A stretch of DNA of 33,147 nt. Origin: JAITWN01 sp964581365 (lineage in GTDB: Bacteria > Pseudomonadota > Gammaproteobacteria > SZUA-140). Location: positions 1-33,147 of the forward strand of contig CAZOOF010000021.1 in the NCBI GenBank assembly GCA_964581365.1, in the 5' to 3' direction. Below are positions 7,619-14,925 of this stretch, one piece after another. Position 1 is the first letter of the stretch, and each line of letters begins with the position of its first letter. The translations under genes were made by a program, and so were the position numbers. The notes below the pieces were generated by a model. The model had not been told where the DNA came from, ran no database searches, and saw nothing but the letters and a program-made list of their open reading frames with translations.

Positions 7619-8304
7619 TCGCTCCCTGACTCACCCTGCAGCAGACGCAGTGCCGCGGCCGCCGCATCCTGCTCGGCCTTGCGGCGGCTGCCACCATCAC
7701 CAGCCACCGGGGCTTCCAGCCCGGCGACCTGACATTCGACGTGGAAGCGCTGCTCATGGTCGCGCCCCTCCACTGCCATGACCCGATACTCCGGCAGCGG
7801 CAGACGCCGAGCCTGGAGATATTCCTGCAGCCGGGTCTTCGGATCCTTGGCAAGGCCGGCCAGCGACACCTGCTGCAATTCGTCCTGGAACACGGACAGG
7901 ATCGAACGACGCGAAGCCTCGAAGCCGCCTTCGAGATAGACGGCGCCAATCACCGCCTCGAGGGCGCCGGCGAGGATCGAGTCGCGGCGGTATCCTCCGC
8001 TCTTGAGCTCCCCCGGTCCGAGACGCAGCAGATCGCCGAGCTGCAACCGCCGGGCGATGAGGGCCAGCGTCTCGCCATTGACCAGCGAGGCGCGCAGACG
8101 GCTCATGGAACCTTCGTCGGTATCGGGAAACTTGCGGAACAGGGCCTCGGAAATCACCACGCTCAGCACCGCATCGCCAAGAAACTCCAGGCGCTCGTTG
8201 TTGGGTGTGCCGAAGCTGCGATGCGTGAGTGCCGTCTGCAGCAGCTCCGGCTGCAGAAACGTGTAGCCGACCCGTTCGCCGACTTTGCGCAGATAATCGT
8301 TCAA
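7615..8304 (-). CDS. rnc: Ribonuclease III, with an unusual catalytic-site residue
   Basis: A 229-residue double-strand-specific endonuclease for rRNA and mRNA processing. The catalytic domain (1-150) has the signature NERLEFLGDAVL with acidic residues E40 and D44, and a second acidic site with E116. A double-stranded-RNA-binding domain occupies about 155-226. Family members normally have SILAD followed by two residues and E; here the sequence is SILAGALEA, so the aspartate equivalent to E. coli D114 is glycine 113 (codon GGC, 7968-7966). This residue is one of four metal-site carboxylates in the family. Everything else looks intact. It overlaps its neighbours on both sides by ATGA. Confidence 0.95.
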   Translation of the reverse strand: MNDYLRKVGERVGYTFLQPELLQTALTHRSFGTPNNERLEFLGDAVLSVVISEALFRKFPDTDEGSMSRLRASLVNGETLALIARRLQLGDLLRLGPGELKSGGYRRDSILAGALEAVIGAVYLEGGFEASRRSILSVFQDELQQVSLAGLAKDPKTRLQEYLQARRLPLPEYRVMAVEGRDHEQRFHVECQVAGLEAPVAGDGGSRRKAEQDAAAAALRLLQGESGSE

Positions 8305-8693
8305 CGCTCTGCCAGCACCACGCTTTCGTCGAAGTTCATGAGCAAATGCAGATTGCCGTAGAAGCGGGTCTGGGCGCTGTAGTTCACCGAGACCACACGC
8401 GTCCGTCCGACGGATTTGATGTCCACGTTCTCCGGCCGCACGCTCGACACGTTGTTGAGCTGGAGACGCTTCATGAGCTCGTTGCGAATCTCCGTGGCGC
8501 CGGCTCCCTGTCGCACTTCCTCGCTGAGCGAGCGCAGCGATGCCTTGACGTTGAAGCTTTCCATGTAGATCGGCACCAGCTTGACCGCTGTATACGCGAT
8601 GAAACCGACCGCCGCGACCACCAGCAGCATTCCGGTCAGGCTCGCCCCAGCCTGTTTTTCCGCCAAGCCCCGCATCACAGTCCCTCCGCTCAT
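8301..8693 (-). CDS. DUF4845 membrane-anchored protein between lepB and rnc
   Basis: A 130-residue protein with one N-terminal membrane helix (about 17-40) after a short, partly basic start, and a mostly polar domain facing the periplasm. The motif AYTAVKLVPIYMESFNVKASL and the lepB-rnc location identify the DUF4845 family, which has no established function. Both ends overlap the neighbouring genes by four bases (ATGA), so its expression is tied to signal peptidase and RNase III. It is not one of the prepilin-like proteins, although the helix placement near the N-terminus can suggest that. Confidence 0.85.
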   Translation of the reverse strand: MSGGTVMRGLAEKQAGASLTGMLLVVAAVGFIAYTAVKLVPIYMESFNVKASLRSLSEEVRQGAGATEIRNELMKRLQLNNVSSVRPENVDIKSVGRTRVVSVNYSAQTRFYGNLHLLMNFDESVVLAER

Positions 8694-9517
8694 TGCAGTT
8701 GGGTGCCGATCCTGCTCCAGTTGACGCCGCCGCCCGCCGAATCCCAGCTCATCCAGATCATGAATGCCCTTCCGACCAGGTGGTTCTCCGGAACCGGGCC
8801 CCAGAAGCGGCTGTCGTTGCTGTTGTCGCGGTTGTCGCCCATGGCGAAGTAATGTCCCTCGGGCACGATGAACTCGCCCTCGCCAAGCGGACGGCGGTGC
8901 TGCACGAGGATCTGATGTTCATTATCGTCGATCCTCTCCTTGCGCAGCGAGGCTCCGCTCATGCCGCGGCCAACGCCCACCCCGGTATATTCGCCGATAT
9001 AGGACTGCGGGGCTTCGACGCCGTTGATGTACAGCGTCTTGTTCTCGTAGCGGATGCGGTCGCCGGGCAGACCGACGATGCGCTTGATGTAATCGACCGA
9101 CGGATCCTCGGGGTAGCGGAACACCGCGATGTCGCCGCGCTTCGGGCTGCCCACCTCGATGATCTTGGTGTCGGTCACCGGCAGGCGGATGCCATAGCTG
9201 TACTTGTTGACCAGGATGAAGTCGCCGGCAAGCAGGGTCGGCATCATCGAACCGGACGGGATGCGGAACGGCTCGATCAGGAACGAGCGCAGCACCAGCA
9301 CCACCAGGATGATCGGGAAGAACGAGCGCGCATACTCGACCAGCACCGGCTGTTTGCGCAGCGCCGCGGCGCGTTCCGGATCCACCTCCGCGCCCGACTG
9401 CTCGAGCGCCTGTACGGCGGCTTCGCGCCGCGGGCGCAGCCGCCAGGCATCGAAGGCCCAGATCGCGCCGGTGATCGCCAGGGCGAGCACCATTCCGGCC
9501 TGAAAATCGAAACTCAT
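8690..9517 (-). CDS. lepB: Signal peptidase I
   Basis: A 275-residue inner-membrane serine peptidase that removes signal peptides from exported proteins. Two N-terminal membrane helices (about 7-23 and 65-80) precede the catalytic domain. The catalytic dyad is S90 in IPSGSMMPTL and K145 in DYIKRIVG. The downstream boxes GDNRDNSNDSRFWG and VGRAFMIW are complete. The gene is within the normal length range and overlaps lepA upstream and the DUF4845 gene downstream by ATGA. The lepA-lepB pair is conserved in Proteobacteria. Confidence 0.97.
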   Translation of the reverse strand: MSFDFQAGMVLALAITGAIWAFDAWRLRPRREAAVQALEQSGAEVDPERAAALRKQPVLVEYARSFFPIILVVLVLRSFLIEPFRIPSGSMMPTLLAGDFILVNKYSYGIRLPVTDTKIIEVGSPKRGDIAVFRYPEDPSVDYIKRIVGLPGDRIRYENKTLYINGVEAPQSYIGEYTGVGVGRGMSGASLRKERIDDNEHQILVQHRRPLGEGEFIVPEGHYFAMGDNRDNSNDSRFWGPVPENHLVGRAFMIWMSWDSAGGGVNWSRIGTQLQ

Positions 9518-11310
9518 TGCTTCTTCCCCGATTGCAGTACGGCGAGAAACGCTTCCTGCGGGACTTCCACGGTACCGATCTGTTTCATTCTCTTCTTTCC
9601 TGCCTTCTGCTTTTCCAGCAGCTTGCGCTTGCGCGTGATATCACCGCCGTAGCACTTGGCGGTCACGTTCTTGCGCAGGGCCTTGACCGTCTCGCGGGCG
9701 ATCACATGGGCGCCGATCGCCGCCTGGATCGCCACGTCGAACATCTGCCGCGGAATCAGCTCGCGCAACTTCTCCGCCAGTTCCCGCCCGCGCGACTGTG
9801 CCCGCTCACGATGGACGATGGTCGACAACGCATCGACGCGGTCGCCGTTGATCAGCAGATCGAGGCGGACCAGATCGGCCTGCTGGTGTCTGACAAAAGT
9901 ATAATCGAAGGAGGCGTAGCCCCGGCTCACCGACTTGATGCGATCGTGGAAGTCCATGACGATCTCGCTCATCGGCATCTCGTAGGTCAGCGACACCTGC
10001 TTGCCGTGATACTGCATTTTCTTCTGCACGCCCCGGCGCTCCACGCACAGCGTGATGACCGCGCCGAGATGATCCTGCGGCACCAGGATGTCGACTGCCA
10101 CGATGGGCTCGCGAATCTCGCGGATCCGCCCCACCTCCGGCAGCCTGGCCGGATTGTCCACCGGGATCACCTCGTCGTTGGTCGTCACCACTTCATAGAC
10201 CACGGTGGGCGCGGTGGTGATGAGATCGAGATCGTATTCGCGCTCGAGACGCTCCTGCACGATCTCCATATGCAGCATGCCGAGGAAGCCGCAGCGGAAG
10301 CCGAAGCCGAGCGCGAGCGAAGTTTCCGGTTCGTAGAACAGCGAGGCGTCATTGAGGCGCAGTTTGCCAAGCGCCTCGCGCAGTTCCTCATAGTCCTCGG
10401 CGCTGATCGGAAACAGGCCAGCGAAGACCATGGGCTTCACTGCCTGGAATCCCGGCAGCGGCTCTGCCGCCGGACGATCGCTCGCGGTCAGGGTATCGCC
10501 GACCGGCGCGCCATCGATGTCCTTGATGCCGGCCACCACGAAGCCGACCTCGCCGGTGCGCAGCACGCCCGTATCCTTTGACTTCGGCGTGAAGATCCCG
10601 ACCTTGGTGCACAGATGACTGCGCCCGGTCGACATCACGGTGAGCTTGCGCCCCGCGGTGAGCTCGCCGTCGACCACCCGCACCAGCGACACCACCCCGA
10701 GGTAATTGTCGAACCAGGAATCGATGATCAGCGCGCGCAGCGGCGCCTCGGCCTCGCCGGACGGCGGCGGGATACGCTGCGCCAGCTCCTCGAGCAGCTC
10801 GGGGACGCCGAGCCCGGTCTTGGCGCTGACCGGAACCGCATGCGCGGCATCGATGCCGATGATGTCCTCGATCTCGCGACTGACCCGCTCCGGATCGGCG
10901 GTGGGCAGATCGATCTTGTTCAGCACCGGCAGGACTTCCAGCCCCTGCTCGATGGCGGTGTAGCAATTCGCCACTGTCTGCGCCTCGACCCCCTGGGAAG
11001 CATCCACGACCAGCAGCGCGCCCTCGCAGGCGGCCAGGGAGCGCGACACCTCGTAGGAAAAGTCGACGTGTCCCGGGGTGTCGATGAAATTCAGCAGATA
11101 GGTCTTGCCGTCGCGAGCGGTGTAGTTCAGCGAGACGCTCTGCGCCTTGATGGTAATACCGCGCTCGCGCTCGAGATCCATCGAATCGAGGATCTGTTCC
11201 GACATCTCGCGGTCGCTGAGCCCGCCGCAGTGCTGAATGATGCGGTCAGAGAGGGTCGATTTGCCGTGATCGATGTGGGCGATGATCGAGAAATTGCGGA
11301 TGTGCTGCAT
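9514..11310 (-). CDS. lepA: Elongation factor 4 (LepA), back-translocating GTPase
   Basis: A 598-residue translational GTPase. G1 is AHIDHGKST (11-19), G3 DTPGH (77-81) with the catalytic H81, and G4 NKID (131-134). The unique LepA C-terminal domain is present (YGGDITRKRKLLEKQKAGKKRMK). It acts on ribosomes under stress or in initiation and assembly. It is the first gene of the lepA-to-acpS unit, and a terminator-like hairpin separates it from mucD upstream. No strong ribosome site lies directly before the ATG; AGAAG about 17 bases upstream is too far. The start agrees with the family. Confidence 0.98.
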   Translation of the reverse strand: MQHIRNFSIIAHIDHGKSTLSDRIIQHCGGLSDREMSEQILDSMDLERERGITIKAQSVSLNYTARDGKTYLLNFIDTPGHVDFSYEVSRSLAACEGALLVVDASQGVEAQTVANCYTAIEQGLEVLPVLNKIDLPTADPERVSREIEDIIGIDAAHAVPVSAKTGLGVPELLEELAQRIPPPSGEAEAPLRALIIDSWFDNYLGVVSLVRVVDGELTAGRKLTVMSTGRSHLCTKVGIFTPKSKDTGVLRTGEVGFVVAGIKDIDGAPVGDTLTASDRPAAEPLPGFQAVKPMVFAGLFPISAEDYEELREALGKLRLNDASLFYEPETSLALGFGFRCGFLGMLHMEIVQERLEREYDLDLITTAPTVVYEVVTTNDEVIPVDNPARLPEVGRIREIREPIVAVDILVPQDHLGAVITLCVERRGVQKKMQYHGKQVSLTYEMPMSEIVMDFHDRIKSVSRGYASFDYTFVRHQQADLVRLDLLINGDRVDALSTIVHRERAQSRGRELAEKLRELIPRQMFDVAIQAAIGAHVIARETVKALRKNVTAKCYGGDITRKRKLLEKQKAGKKRMKQIGTVEVPQEAFLAVLQSGKKQ

Positions 11311-11342
11311 CGAATGTCGTTTGTGGTCTTCTGCAAAAGTAA

Positions 11343-11368
11343 AGGGGAGCGTGAATGCACACTCCCCT
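11343..11368 (-). terminator. Terminator after mucD, before lepA
   Basis: A 7-bp perfect stem (AGGGGAG at 11343-11349 with CTCCCCT at 11362-11368) is extended inward by a GTG/CAC helix across one mismatch. Read on the minus strand it is followed by TTTACTTTT, an interrupted U-tract. It lies 45 bases after the mucD stop and 32 bases before lepA, so it would end or attenuate the sigma-E operon transcript. Confidence 0.65.
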
Positions 11369-11383
11369 CTCTGGGTTCCTCGC

Positions 11384-11407
11384 GCCGGGCGAGTACCGGC
11401 GCCCGGC
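11384..11407 (-). repeat. GC-rich hairpin directly after the mucD stop
   Basis: GCCGGGCG (11384-11391) and CGCCCGGC (11400-11407) form a perfect 8-bp stem with an 8-base loop. It starts six bases after the mucD stop on the minus strand and is not followed by a T-run. It could stabilise the mRNA end or slow polymerase ahead of the second hairpin at 11343-11368. Confidence 0.5.
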
Positions 11408-11412
11408 TGCCG

Positions 11413-12849
11413 TTACTCTGACGACATCTTGAGCGCCAGGAAGATCGGGCTGCCGCGCCGCTGCACCAGAATCGGTACCGACTTGTCGGCCGGCACCGCC
11501 TTCGCCAGCTCACGCAGGTGGGCGAGATCCCGGACCTCGACGTTGTCGAATCGGAGGATGATATCACCCCTGCGCACACCCGCGCGCGCCGCCGGACCGG
11601 AATTGACCTGATCGACCAGCACACCCGACTTGTCTTCGAGCTCCTTGCGCTGTTCGGGGCTCAGGTTCGAACCCACCAGACCAAGCCGCTCGATGGTGCC
11701 GCTCGGCACGCTGGGGGCGCCGCCGCTGGCTTCGGCCTCATCCTCGGGCAGTTCGCTGATGGTGACCTTGAGCCGGAGTTCCTTGCCATCCCTCATGACC
11801 TTCACCGCTGCCTCAGAGCCGACCCGGGTCTGACCGACCATCGGCGGCAGGGTGGACGAACTCTCGACCGCCCGTCCCTCGTATTCGATGATGATGTCGC
11901 CGACCTGGATGCCTGCCTTCTCGGCCGGGCTGTCGGGGAGCACACGGGCTACCAGGGCGCCGACCGGTCGCTTCATGCCGAAGGATTCGGCGAGTTCACG
12001 GGTGACATCCTGAATCAGGATGCCCAGCCAGCCGCGGCTGACGTGACCGCTGGTGCGGAGCTGATCGACCACGTTCATCGCCAGATCGATCGGGATGGCG
12101 AAGGACAGGCCCATGAAACCGCCCGTGCGGCTGTAGATCTGGGAATTGATGCCCACCACCTCGCCATCCATGTTGAGCAGCGGGCCGCCCGAATTGCCGG
12201 GGTTGATCGCCACGTCGGTCTGAATGAACGGAGTGTAGTTCTCATTCGGCAGGCTGCGGCCGATGGCACTCACGATGCCCGCGGTCACCGAGTGTTCGAA
12301 GCCGAAAGGCGAGCCGATCGCCATCACCCAGCCGCCGACCTCGAGGTCCGCCGAGCGGCCGATCTTCGCCACCGGCAGATCCGTGGCGTCGATCTTGAGC
12401 AGGGCGACGTCGCTGCGGCGGTCGCTGCCGACCAGTTCGGCGATGAATTCGCGCCGGTCGCTGAGACGCACCACGATCTCGTCGGCATTGCCGATGACGT
12501 GGGCATTGGTCAGCACGTAGCCGTCCTTCGAGATGATGAAGCCGGAACCGAGCGACTGCTCGTCGAACTCATCGGGCGCATTGCCGTATTCGTCACCGAA
12601 GAAGCGGCGCAGGAAGTCATCGAAGGGCGTGCCTGGAGCCGGGTTGCCGTGACCGCGCGGCGGCTGGCGCTGCTCGGGGGCGACCTTGGTCGTCGTGCTG
12701 ATATTGACGACGGCTGGACTGGCTTCCTTGACCAGATCGGTGAAATCCGGCAATCCCCTCACCGCGGCGCCAGACTGCACGGGCACCGCTGCCAGCAGGC
12801 AGAGGGCTAGAAAAAAGCCGGCGCTACGCACGCAAACGTTTTGGATCAT
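11413..12849 (-). CDS. mucD: Periplasmic serine protease of the DegP/DegQ (MucD) family
   Basis: A 478-residue exported protease and chaperone that degrades misfolded envelope proteins. Residues 1-29 are a signal peptide ending near QSGA. The trypsin-like domain has the triad H117 (LTNAHVIG), D147 (SDVALLKID) and S220 (NPGNSGGPLLN). Two PDZ domains follow, at about 280-360 and 385-475. The ATG at 12849 is chosen because the signal peptide starts there, GGAG lies six bases before it, and it overlaps the rseC stop by ATGA. Longer in-frame starts inside rseC give non-conserved sequence. As last gene of the rpoE operon it corresponds to MucD of Pseudomonas. Confidence 0.95.
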   Translation of the reverse strand: MIQNVCVRSAGFFLALCLLAAVPVQSGAAVRGLPDFTDLVKEASPAVVNISTTTKVAPEQRQPPRGHGNPAPGTPFDDFLRRFFGDEYGNAPDEFDEQSLGSGFIISKDGYVLTNAHVIGNADEIVVRLSDRREFIAELVGSDRRSDVALLKIDATDLPVAKIGRSADLEVGGWVMAIGSPFGFEHSVTAGIVSAIGRSLPNENYTPFIQTDVAINPGNSGGPLLNMDGEVVGINSQIYSRTGGFMGLSFAIPIDLAMNVVDQLRTSGHVSRGWLGILIQDVTRELAESFGMKRPVGALVARVLPDSPAEKAGIQVGDIIIEYEGRAVESSSTLPPMVGQTRVGSEAAVKVMRDGKELRLKVTISELPEDEAEASGGAPSVPSGTIERLGLVGSNLSPEQRKELEDKSGVLVDQVNSGPAARAGVRRGDIILRFDNVEVRDLAHLRELAKAVPADKSVPILVQRRGSPIFLALKMSSE

Positions 12850-13394
12850 CTTCGCTCCTGCACTTCGGTAATTTTCCCTGTCGACCGTATCCCCTGGGCT
12901 CCCGCGAGGACACCGATGGACTCCGGAGACACGGTGGTGACGACCGTCTCGTCCGCAAAGCCGATCAATTGCGGCTGGTGGAAGGAATGGCGCGCATAGC
13001 GGCGCAGCCACAGGAAGCCGATCGCGAGCCCGGCCAGCCCGCCGACCGCCGAGGCGCCCTCCGCATGGACACCCTGGAGGATGCCGGCAACCATGCCACC
13101 GGCGACCGCCCCGAGCAGCATCCACACCAGCGGCATGAGATAGGTGGCGAGAGAGGCGCGAATCAGCATGCGATCGTCGATACCAACCAGCACCTGGTCA
13201 TCGATCTGTGCGCCCAGGGTATTGACCACGCGCAGACGGGCCCGGCGCCCGCTGAACAGCTTGGACAGGACGCCGGAGCCGCAGCCCTGCTGCACCGCAC
13301 AGCTGTCACATGCCGTACGGCGCTGGGTCTCCAGCCATGCGTGGCCGTCCGCGTCCAGCGCCGCGACCCGCGCCGTTTCGGTAATCATTGCCAT
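12846..13394 (-). CDS. rseC: Sigma-E factor regulatory protein RseC/MucC
   Basis: A 182-residue inner-membrane protein of the RseC/MucC family. The N-terminal domain has the cysteine cluster CDSCAVQQGC (C29, C32, C38) typical of the family, which may bind an iron-sulfur centre. Two membrane helices lie at about 82-106 and 114-131. A tail of about 50 residues extends past the second helix, somewhat longer than E. coli RseC. Homologues modulate the RseA/sigma-E response and are linked to SoxR reduction and thiamine-related functions. It lies 51 bases after rseA and overlaps mucD by four bases. Confidence 0.88.
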   Translation of the reverse strand: MAMITETARVAALDADGHAWLETQRRTACDSCAVQQGCGSGVLSKLFSGRRARLRVVNTLGAQIDDQVLVGIDDRMLIRASLATYLMPLVWMLLGAVAGGMVAGILQGVHAEGASAVGGLAGLAIGFLWLRRYARHSFHQPQLIGFADETVVTTVSPESIGVLAGAQGIRSTGKITEVQERR

Positions 13395-13445
13395 CGTCGG
13401 GATGTCGTCCTTAGCGCCGCGCGGCGGCCGGCCTTCACCACCGGC

Positions 13446-14105
13446 TTATTCGCCAACGCCGACCAGCCTCAGGTACGACAGCGTATCCTCCTTGTCGTAG
13501 TTGGCTGCGTGGCGCGGGTAATTCATGAGGTAGTCGGTGAGATCGTTCGCCAGGGGCAGATCCCGGCTGGCGGCTACGGTGTGTACTCCCGGCACCGTCT
13601 CGACCGAGGCCAGCGCCCCGGATGCGGGCACCCGCTCAGGCACCGTGGACACATTGGCGGTAAAGGTATAGACCACGGCCGGCGCCTGTTCCTGATGCTG
13701 TGCATCCATCGCGATCTGGGTGCCTCCCGGCAAGGCGGCTCCCGGGCGGCCCATCTCCATCACGCCGACCACCGCGACCGCCGACAGCGATGCGGCGAGA
13801 GCGAAACCCACGGCAGTACGGGTACGGGAAGCGGGAACGGCGGAACTGCTGGAAGTGGAAACGGATCTGGGGGAAGGGAAATGGATGGGCTCGGATTCCA
13901 GGGCCCTGGCCATGCGCTCGCTGAAGCCGGGACAGACGGGGGTGGCGAGCTGGCCTCGCATCGCCTCGCCGATGAGATGGTAGTTTCGCCACCGAGCCTG
14001 CAGGTCAGCGTCCTGCCCCAGCTCATGCAAGGCCTCCTCCAGCTCCCACGGCTCCAGCTCGTTGTCTACGAGCATCGATATCCTTTCAGGAATTCTGCGG
14101 TTCAT
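13446..14105 (-). CDS. rseA: Anti-sigma-E factor RseA/MucA
   Basis: A 219-residue single-pass membrane anti-sigma factor. The N-terminal domain (about 1-80), with ERISMLVDNELEPWELEEAL and ARWRNYHLIGEAMRG, holds the sigma factor. A membrane helix lies at about 97-118, and a periplasmic domain follows, ending in LSYLRLVGVGE, like MucA. The site-1 and site-2 proteolysis that releases sigma-E in relatives would act around this helix. The ATG at 14105 is preferred over an in-frame GTG six bases upstream. It lies 35 bases after rpoE. RseB/MucB, which normally binds this periplasmic domain, is not encoded next to it. Confidence 0.93.
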   Translation of the reverse strand: MNRRIPERISMLVDNELEPWELEEALHELGQDADLQARWRNYHLIGEAMRGQLATPVCPGFSERMARALESEPIHFPSPRSVSTSSSSAVPASRTRTAVGFALAASLSAVAVVGVMEMGRPGAALPGGTQIAMDAQHQEQAPAVVYTFTANVSTVPERVPASGALASVETVPGVHTVAASRDLPLANDLTDYLMNYPRHAANYDKEDTLSYLRLVGVGE

Positions 14106-14140
14106 GGCCACGACCTATTCATTCATGGAAAACACGGAGC

Positions 14141-14719
14141 TCAATCCAGTAACGGTTTGAGCTTGTTGTTGATCGCCTCGCGCGCCCGGAAAATGCGCGA
14201 GCGCACGGTACCCACAGGGCAATCCATCCTTGCCGCAATCTCCTCATAACTGAGACCGTCGAGCTCGCGCAGCGTGATCGCCGTGCGCAGATCGTCCGGC
14301 AGCTTCTCGATCGCGCTCTGCACCGTAGCCTCGATCTCGTCTCTGATCATCAGGCGCTCGGGAGTCGCGTAGTCCTTCAGCTCCGCGGCACTCTCGAGAT
14401 AGCTCGCGTCGTCGGCATCTATATCGACATTCGGCGGCTTGCGCCCCTGGGAGATCAGATGATTCTTGGCGGTATTGACGCCTATCCGATACAGCCAGGT
14501 GTAAAAGGCGCTCTCCCCCCGGAAAGAGGGCAAGGCCCGGTACGCCTTCAGAAAAGCTTCCTGCGAGATATCCATAACTTCACTGGGATCATGAACATAA
14601 CGCGATATCAGCTTTGCCAGCCGGAACTGATACTTCTGTACCAGGATGTCGAAAGCCTTTCTGTCACCATTCTGTACACGCTCAACCAGCGCCTGGTCGA
14701 CATTGTTGTTATCGCCCAT
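14141..14719 (-). CDS. rpoE: Extracytoplasmic stress sigma factor RpoE (AlgU)
   Basis: A 192-residue group 4 sigma factor. Region 2 (about 20-90) contains FLKAYRALPSFRGESAFYTW, and region 4 (about 130-185) contains LPDDLRTAITLRELDGLSYE with the helix-turn-helix DCPVGTVRSRIFRARE. The near-identity to E. coli RpoE and Pseudomonas AlgU is plain. A ribosome site GGAGGG lies ten bases before the ATG. It heads the rpoE-rseA-rseC-mucD operon and is divergent from nadB, as in E. coli. A sigma-E-type promoter lies upstream, implying positive autoregulation. Confidence 0.98.
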   Translation of the reverse strand: MGDNNNVDQALVERVQNGDRKAFDILVQKYQFRLAKLISRYVHDPSEVMDISQEAFLKAYRALPSFRGESAFYTWLYRIGVNTAKNHLISQGRKPPNVDIDADDASYLESAAELKDYATPERLMIRDEIEATVQSAIEKLPDDLRTAITLRELDGLSYEEIAARMDCPVGTVRSRIFRAREAINNKLKPLLD

Positions 14720-14762
14720 TCGGGCTGATCCCTCCGAGCGCGGCCAGCGCCTTGCTCCAAGC

Positions 14763-14790
14763 TATAGACAGTGTGGCAACGGTGAAGTTC
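14763..14790 (-). promoter_or_regulatory. Sigma-E-dependent autoregulatory promoter of rpoE
   Basis: On the minus strand the perfect sigma-E -35 core GAACTT (14790-14785) is followed after exactly 16 bases by TCTATA (14768-14763), close to the TCTGA/TCTAA -10 consensus. Transcription would begin near 14757, about 38 bases before the rpoE ATG. An extended -10 sequence (TGC then TATATC, 14833-14825) further upstream could be an additional housekeeping promoter, but lacks a -35 box. Confidence 0.75.
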
Positions 14791-14803
14791 GGGGAAGAAT
14801 ACG

Positions 14804-14832
14804 TTTTTCGTATCAGAGCGTTATGATATAGC
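14804..14832 (+). promoter_or_regulatory. Possible promoter for nadB
   Basis: TTTTTC (14804-14809), 17 bases, then TATAGC (14827-14832) preceded by TG at 14824-14825 make a weak extended -10 promoter on the plus strand, about 85 bases before the nadB ATG. A short perfect inverted repeat, ATACG-TTTTT-CGTAT (14799-14813), overlaps the -35 area and could be a regulator site. Both are speculative. Confidence 0.3.
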
Positions 14833-14925
14833 ATCTACGACCCGATCTGGGGCGATTTTAACCATAAGCGACCGTCCCCGACCAGCACCGCCGATACCCG
14901 ACAATTCTACTATGATGCTTTCACG

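Noticed and set aside
9517..10581. Long open frame (354 codons) antisense to lepA
   Set aside because: lepA is unmistakable on the minus strand; the antisense frame is rich in His, Gln and Asp as expected for a shadow frame.
12850..13125. N-terminal extension of mucD by 92 codons
   Set aside because: The extension lies inside rseC, is Arg/Gly-rich and non-conserved; a proper signal peptide and ribosome site mark ATG 12849.
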